From positions 1 through 8,878 of the forward strand of contig JACCQV010000456.1 in NCBI GenBank assembly GCA_013813945.1: 8,878 bases of DNA, given 5' to 3'. The translations under genes and the position numbers were made by a program. This DNA is from Deltaproteobacteria bacterium. GTDB taxonomy: Bacteria > Myxococcota_A > Polyangia > Haliangiales > Haliangiaceae. Within the stretch, counting starts at the first letter, position 1; the number at the start of each line of letters is the position of its first letter. This document shows positions 6,696 to 8,878 of this stretch, piece by piece. Below the pieces are notes generated by a model, which had not been told where the DNA came from, made no database searches, and saw only the letters and a program-made list of their open reading frames with translations.

Positions 6696-6888
6696 GCCTC
6701 CTGACGCGCGAGACGGACTGACCCGCCTCGAGCGGATCATCCTGTGGCAGCTCCGCGAGGCGGAGAAGGAGCGCCCCGACGGCTACGTGCCGACCGCGAT
6801 GCTCTACGGTCGGGTGCTCGAGCACATCGACATCTCGACCGACGAGTTCACGCTGACGCTGCAGAAGCTGATGGGCACGCCCTGGTAG
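6688..6888 (+). CDS. Small protein of unknown function, coupled to the transporter gene
   Basis: A 66-residue, mostly helical, soluble protein that I cannot assign to a family. Its ATG lies inside the end of the transporter gene (8-nt overlap), which suggests translational coupling. AAGAAGG ends directly before the ATG, too close to be a normal ribosome binding site. The sequence looks genuinely coding: it has balanced charges, an amphipathic segment LTRLERIILWQLREAEKE (11-28), then YVPTAMLYGRVLEHID (33-48) and a final helix TLTLQKLMG (55-63). The helix-turn-helix-like spacing could suit a winged-helix fragment or a protein-protein adaptor, but I see no diagnostic DNA-binding signature. No signal peptide, membrane segment or cysteine is present. 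The linkage suggests a role tied to the transporter or a co-transcribed regulator; this is inference. Confidence 0.7.
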   Translation: MTEPPDARDGLTRLERIILWQLREAEKERPDGYVPTAMLYGRVLEHIDISTDEFTLTLQKLMGTPW

Positions 6889-6902
6889 ATCGTCAGATCG
6901 TC
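6887..6902. repeat. 8-bp perfect tandem repeat across two convergent stop codons
   Basis: AGATCGTC occurs twice in succession (6887-6894 and 6895-6902). The first copy includes the last two bases of the TAG stop of the small gene, and the junction contains the TCA that is the TGA stop of the opposing glycosyltransferase gene. The genes are separated by only 4 bp, and no terminator hairpin is present. Confidence 0.8.
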
Positions 6903-8506
6903 GGCCACTTCGCGTAGTACGCGCGAACGTTCGGCGGTAGCTGGTCGAGGATCCACTCCCACGTCGGTTCGGCGACGAGCACGAAGCCGTTGCGGTGCCG
7001 CGCATGGAGCCCGATCGGAGGCGCGATCGATGGCTCGGTGCGCGCGCGATCGATCGCGGCGTCGAGCGGGGAGCCGGACCCGATGAACGCGAGCGGCATC
7101 AAGCGCCAGCGCCGGTCACGCGGCACACTCTCCGGACGCAGCCGTGCTGGCACGCGCGCGTACCACGCGACCATGAAGCCGATGTGCCGCTCGGGCACGA
7201 TCACGGTGTCGCCCGCGGGGATCCGTCCGTTCACCGCCTGCACCGCAGCGACCATCGCGGGGTGCGCCTGGATCCGACCCTCGGTGCGATCCCGCGGCAT
7301 CGCGAGCACGATCACGAGCGCGACGAGGACGAGCACGCCTTCGCGAATGACCGGCCACCACCGTGCGTCTTCCGCGCGCGCGACGAGATATCCGATCGGC
7401 AGATACACCGCTCGCGCGACGATCGCCGCGCACAGCGCCATCGGGACGAACGCGACGATCCGGATTCGCATTCCGAGCCCCTGTGGATCGGAGACCCGCA
7501 GCCACGGCAGCGAGATCGCGATCACTAGCAGAACGATCACCCACGCCGCTGCGGTCTCCGCGGTCGAGCGCAGCGGCAAGAGCTCGCCTGCGTCGCGTAG
7601 CTTGATGATCGTCGGCTCCTTCGAGCGCGCGAGCAGCGTGCGCACCGCGCCTTGCAGCAGGATGGCTCCGAGCAACCCGAGCACCCCGCCGATCAACGCC
7701 TCGTGGCCCATCGTCAGCACGAAGTCGCCGCGCCGCAGCGCCGGCGCCTCGAGATCGGCGTGCCACGTCCACACACGGTGCACGAGCGCGAGCTGGTCCG
7801 CCGACAGGAACCGCTCGGGATAGCGCGCGCCGAGCGCGAGCATGATCGACACGAGGACCGTGAGCAGGATCAGCAGATAGAGCAGTCGGCGACCGCGCAG
7901 GACTCCGCGCCCGGCGGCATCCGCGATCACGGAGGGCACCGCGATCGCGACGACGATCCCGGCCGCCATCTTGTGCGCGAGGAACGCCGCGACCACGCCG
8001 AGCACCGCCGCAGCGATCCGCGGCCCCGATCGCTGCTCGAGCGCCCGCAGCACGAGCCACAGCGCGGTCAACGCGAGGGTGATGCCGACGCCGTTCTTGA
8101 CGAACTCGAAGGTAAGGAACGCGGAGCCGGCGCTCGTCGTCACCAGCGCCGCCGCGATCAGGCCCGCGCCGCGACTGTTCCCGAGCCGCGCGCCGACGCC
8201 ATACGCAGGCACCGCCGCGAGTGCGCCGAACAGCGCCGCACCGAGCTTCGCGCCGGTCACCGGATCGGTCGCCGCCGCCAACGGCGCCATCAACCAGAAC
8301 GTGAGCGGGGACGCGGGATAGGCGAGCGCGTGATCCTCGAGCAGCGCGCGCAGCTGGATCGGGTAGAAATAGCCATCGACCCCGACCGGGAACGGAGATT
8401 CCCCGAGCATCGACCACCGCTCGGCGAACGACCACGCAACGAGCAGTGCGAGCGCGACCGCGACGGCCACGGTCGGCATCCACGCCGGCAGCCTGCGGTC
8501 CTGCAC
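6893..8506 (-). CDS. GT-C-type integral membrane glycosyltransferase (STT3/PMT-like)
   Basis: A 537-residue polytopic membrane protein with roughly ten hydrophobic segments between residues 11 and 403 and a soluble C-terminal part of about 135 residues, probably periplasmic. After helix 1 comes GVDGYFYPIQLRALL (42-56); an Asp in the first outer loop followed by aromatics is typical of GT-C enzymes, which transfer sugars from polyprenyl-phosphate or lipid-linked donors, and DGYFY (44-48) recalls the D-x-Y-Y region of STT3/PglB. FEFVKNG (133-139) and LAHK (176-179) resemble other conserved loop segments of these families. No WWDYG-type catalytic motif is seen, so it need not be an oligosaccharyltransferase. 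The GTG at 8506 leaves 14 bp to queC; an ATG at 8479 is an alternative that removes nine residues and keeps helix 1. Acceptor and sugar are unknown. Confidence 0.75.
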   Translation of the reverse strand: MQDRRLPAWMPTVAVAVALALLVAWSFAERWSMLGESPFPVGVDGYFYPIQLRALLEDHALAYPASPLTFWLMAPLAAATDPVTGAKLGAALFGALAAVPAYGVGARLGNSRGAGLIAAALVTTSAGSAFLTFEFVKNGVGITLALTALWLVLRALEQRSGPRIAAAVLGVVAAFLAHKMAAGIVVAIAVPSVIADAAGRGVLRGRRLLYLLILLTVLVSIMLALGARYPERFLSADQLALVHRVWTWHADLEAPALRRGDFVLTMGHEALIGGVLGLLGAILLQGAVRTLLARSKEPTIIKLRDAGELLPLRSTAETAAAWVIVLLVIAISLPWLRVSDPQGLGMRIRIVAFVPMALCAAIVARAVYLPIGYLVARAEDARWWPVIREGVLVLVALVIVLAMPRDRTEGRIQAHPAMVAAVQAVNGRIPAGDTVIVPERHIGFMVAWYARVPARLRPESVPRDRRWRLMPLAFIGSGSPLDAAIDRARTEPSIAPPIGLHARHRNGFVLVAEPTWEWILDQLPPNVRAYYAKWPTI

Positions 8507-8508
8507 GG

Positions 8509-8514
8509 TAGGAT
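8509..8514 (+). promoter_or_regulatory. Candidate -10 box TAGGAT of queC
   Basis: TAGGAT is followed by GCTGCC and then the ATG at 8521, the same 6-nt spacing seen for the GNAT and methyltransferase genes. A -35 element would lie inside the start of the divergent glycosyltransferase gene; none is clear there. No Shine-Dalgarno sequence precedes the ATG. Confidence 0.4.
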
Positions 8515-8520
8515 GCTGCC

Positions 8521-8878
8521 ATGCCTGATGCCGTGGTGCTGCTCTCGGGCGGTCTCGACTCGTCGACCGCGCTCGCCGTGGCGCGCGATGCGGGGTTCAC
8601 CTGTCACGCCCTCACCGTGCGCTACGGTCAGCTCCACGAGGTCGAGCTCGCAGCCTCACGTCGCGTGGCGGCCGCACTCGGGGTCATCGATCATCGGGTG
8701 GTCGAGGTCGACCTGTCGCCGCTCGCGTCCTCGGCGCTGACGACCCGCGGGATCGCTGTTCCCAAGGATCGTTCGCTCGACGAGATTGGTGCGCCCGGCG
8801 ATGTACCGTCGACGTACGTTCCCGCGCGCAACACCGTGTTGCTGTCGCTCGCGCTCGCGTGGGCCGAGAGCCTGGGGG
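8521..8878 (+). CDS. queC: 7-cyano-7-deazaguanine synthase QueC (3' end outside the window)
   Basis: The first 119 residues of a protein that uses ATP and ammonia to convert 7-carboxy-7-deazaguanine to preQ0 on the path to the tRNA nucleoside queuosine; it acts in the cytoplasm. The PP-loop SGGLDSST (9-16) is the ATP-pyrophosphatase signature. RYGQLHEVELAASRRVA (34-50) and STYVPARNTVLLSLALAWAE (97-116) are strongly typical of QueC. The family's C-terminal cysteine zinc site lies beyond the window. The ATG at 8521 puts the PP-loop at its normal distance from the N terminus. Other queuosine genes (queD, queE, queF) are not visible; they could follow downstream. No preQ1 riboswitch fits in the 14-bp gap upstream. 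Confidence 0.95.
   Translation, partial: MPDAVVLLSGGLDSSTALAVARDAGFTCHALTVRYGQLHEVELAASRRVAAALGVIDHRVVEVDLSPLASSALTTRGIAVPKDRSLDEIGAPGDVPSTYVPARNTVLLSLALAWAESLG

Noticed and set aside
5079..6740. Minus-strand open frame of 553 codons opposite the POT gene
   Set aside because: It is rich in Arg, Ala, Asp and Glu and has no hydrophobic core, whereas the plus strand gives a textbook POT transporter.
279..7948. Abundant GATC and GCGATCGC palindromes (for example 279-286, 408-415, 7941-7948), as in HIP1-like repeats
   Set aside because: They lie in coding sequence and are largely accounted for by frequent Asp, Ile and Arg codons in GC-rich DNA; genome-wide counts would be needed to claim enrichment.
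7652..8740. Plus-strand open frame of 362 codons opposite the glycosyltransferase and running into queC
   Set aside because: It is composed mostly of Arg, Glu, Gln and His and overlaps two well-supported genes.

Overview
This is a GC-rich (about two-thirds G+C) bacterial chromosomal window with seven protein genes packed on both strands and a repeat cluster at its left edge. The codon bias, the very short intergenic gaps, a single-chain M16 peptidase lipoprotein and a stand-alone GT-C-type membrane glycosyltransferase suggest a deltaproteobacterial/myxobacterial (Myxococcota) lineage. That placement is inference; nothing here is a taxonomic marker.

Layout. Bases 1-212 are non-coding and built from short repeated modules: a C-rich repeat with a TGTTCCCC core, two copies of a module containing TTATCCACA, and a 26-bp inverted repeat. 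Next come a GNAT-type acetyltransferase (213-1223, minus), a divergent TrmN6-like methyltransferase (1294-2133, plus), an M16 zinc metallopeptidase lipoprotein (2134-4878, minus), a divergent POT-family peptide/H+ symporter (5037-6695, plus) overlapped by a 66-codon unknown gene (6688-6888, plus), a multi-spanning GT-C-like glycosyltransferase (6893-8506, minus) and the 5' part of queC (8521 to the window edge, plus).

How the genes might work together. The only plausible functional link is the divergent pair of an envelope-anchored M16 peptidase and a peptide importer: one could cut peptides outside the inner membrane and the other could import the products. The GNAT and the membrane glycosyltransferase both resemble proteins of surface-polysaccharide or glycan pathways but lie about 6 kb apart. 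The methyltransferase and queC both suggest tRNA modification but are also not adjacent. Otherwise this looks like ordinary chromosomal housekeeping and envelope genes.

Points that stand out. Four of the start codons have a TAnnnT hexamer 6-9 nt upstream and no Shine-Dalgarno sequence, and a fifth has a weaker version. This is the geometry expected for leaderless or nearly leaderless transcripts. The left-edge cluster combines DnaA-box-like nonamers, a large hairpin and a perfectly regular G-quadruplex motif just downstream of the GNAT gene. I found no CRISPR array, tRNA, rRNA, transposase gene or recognisable defence system.
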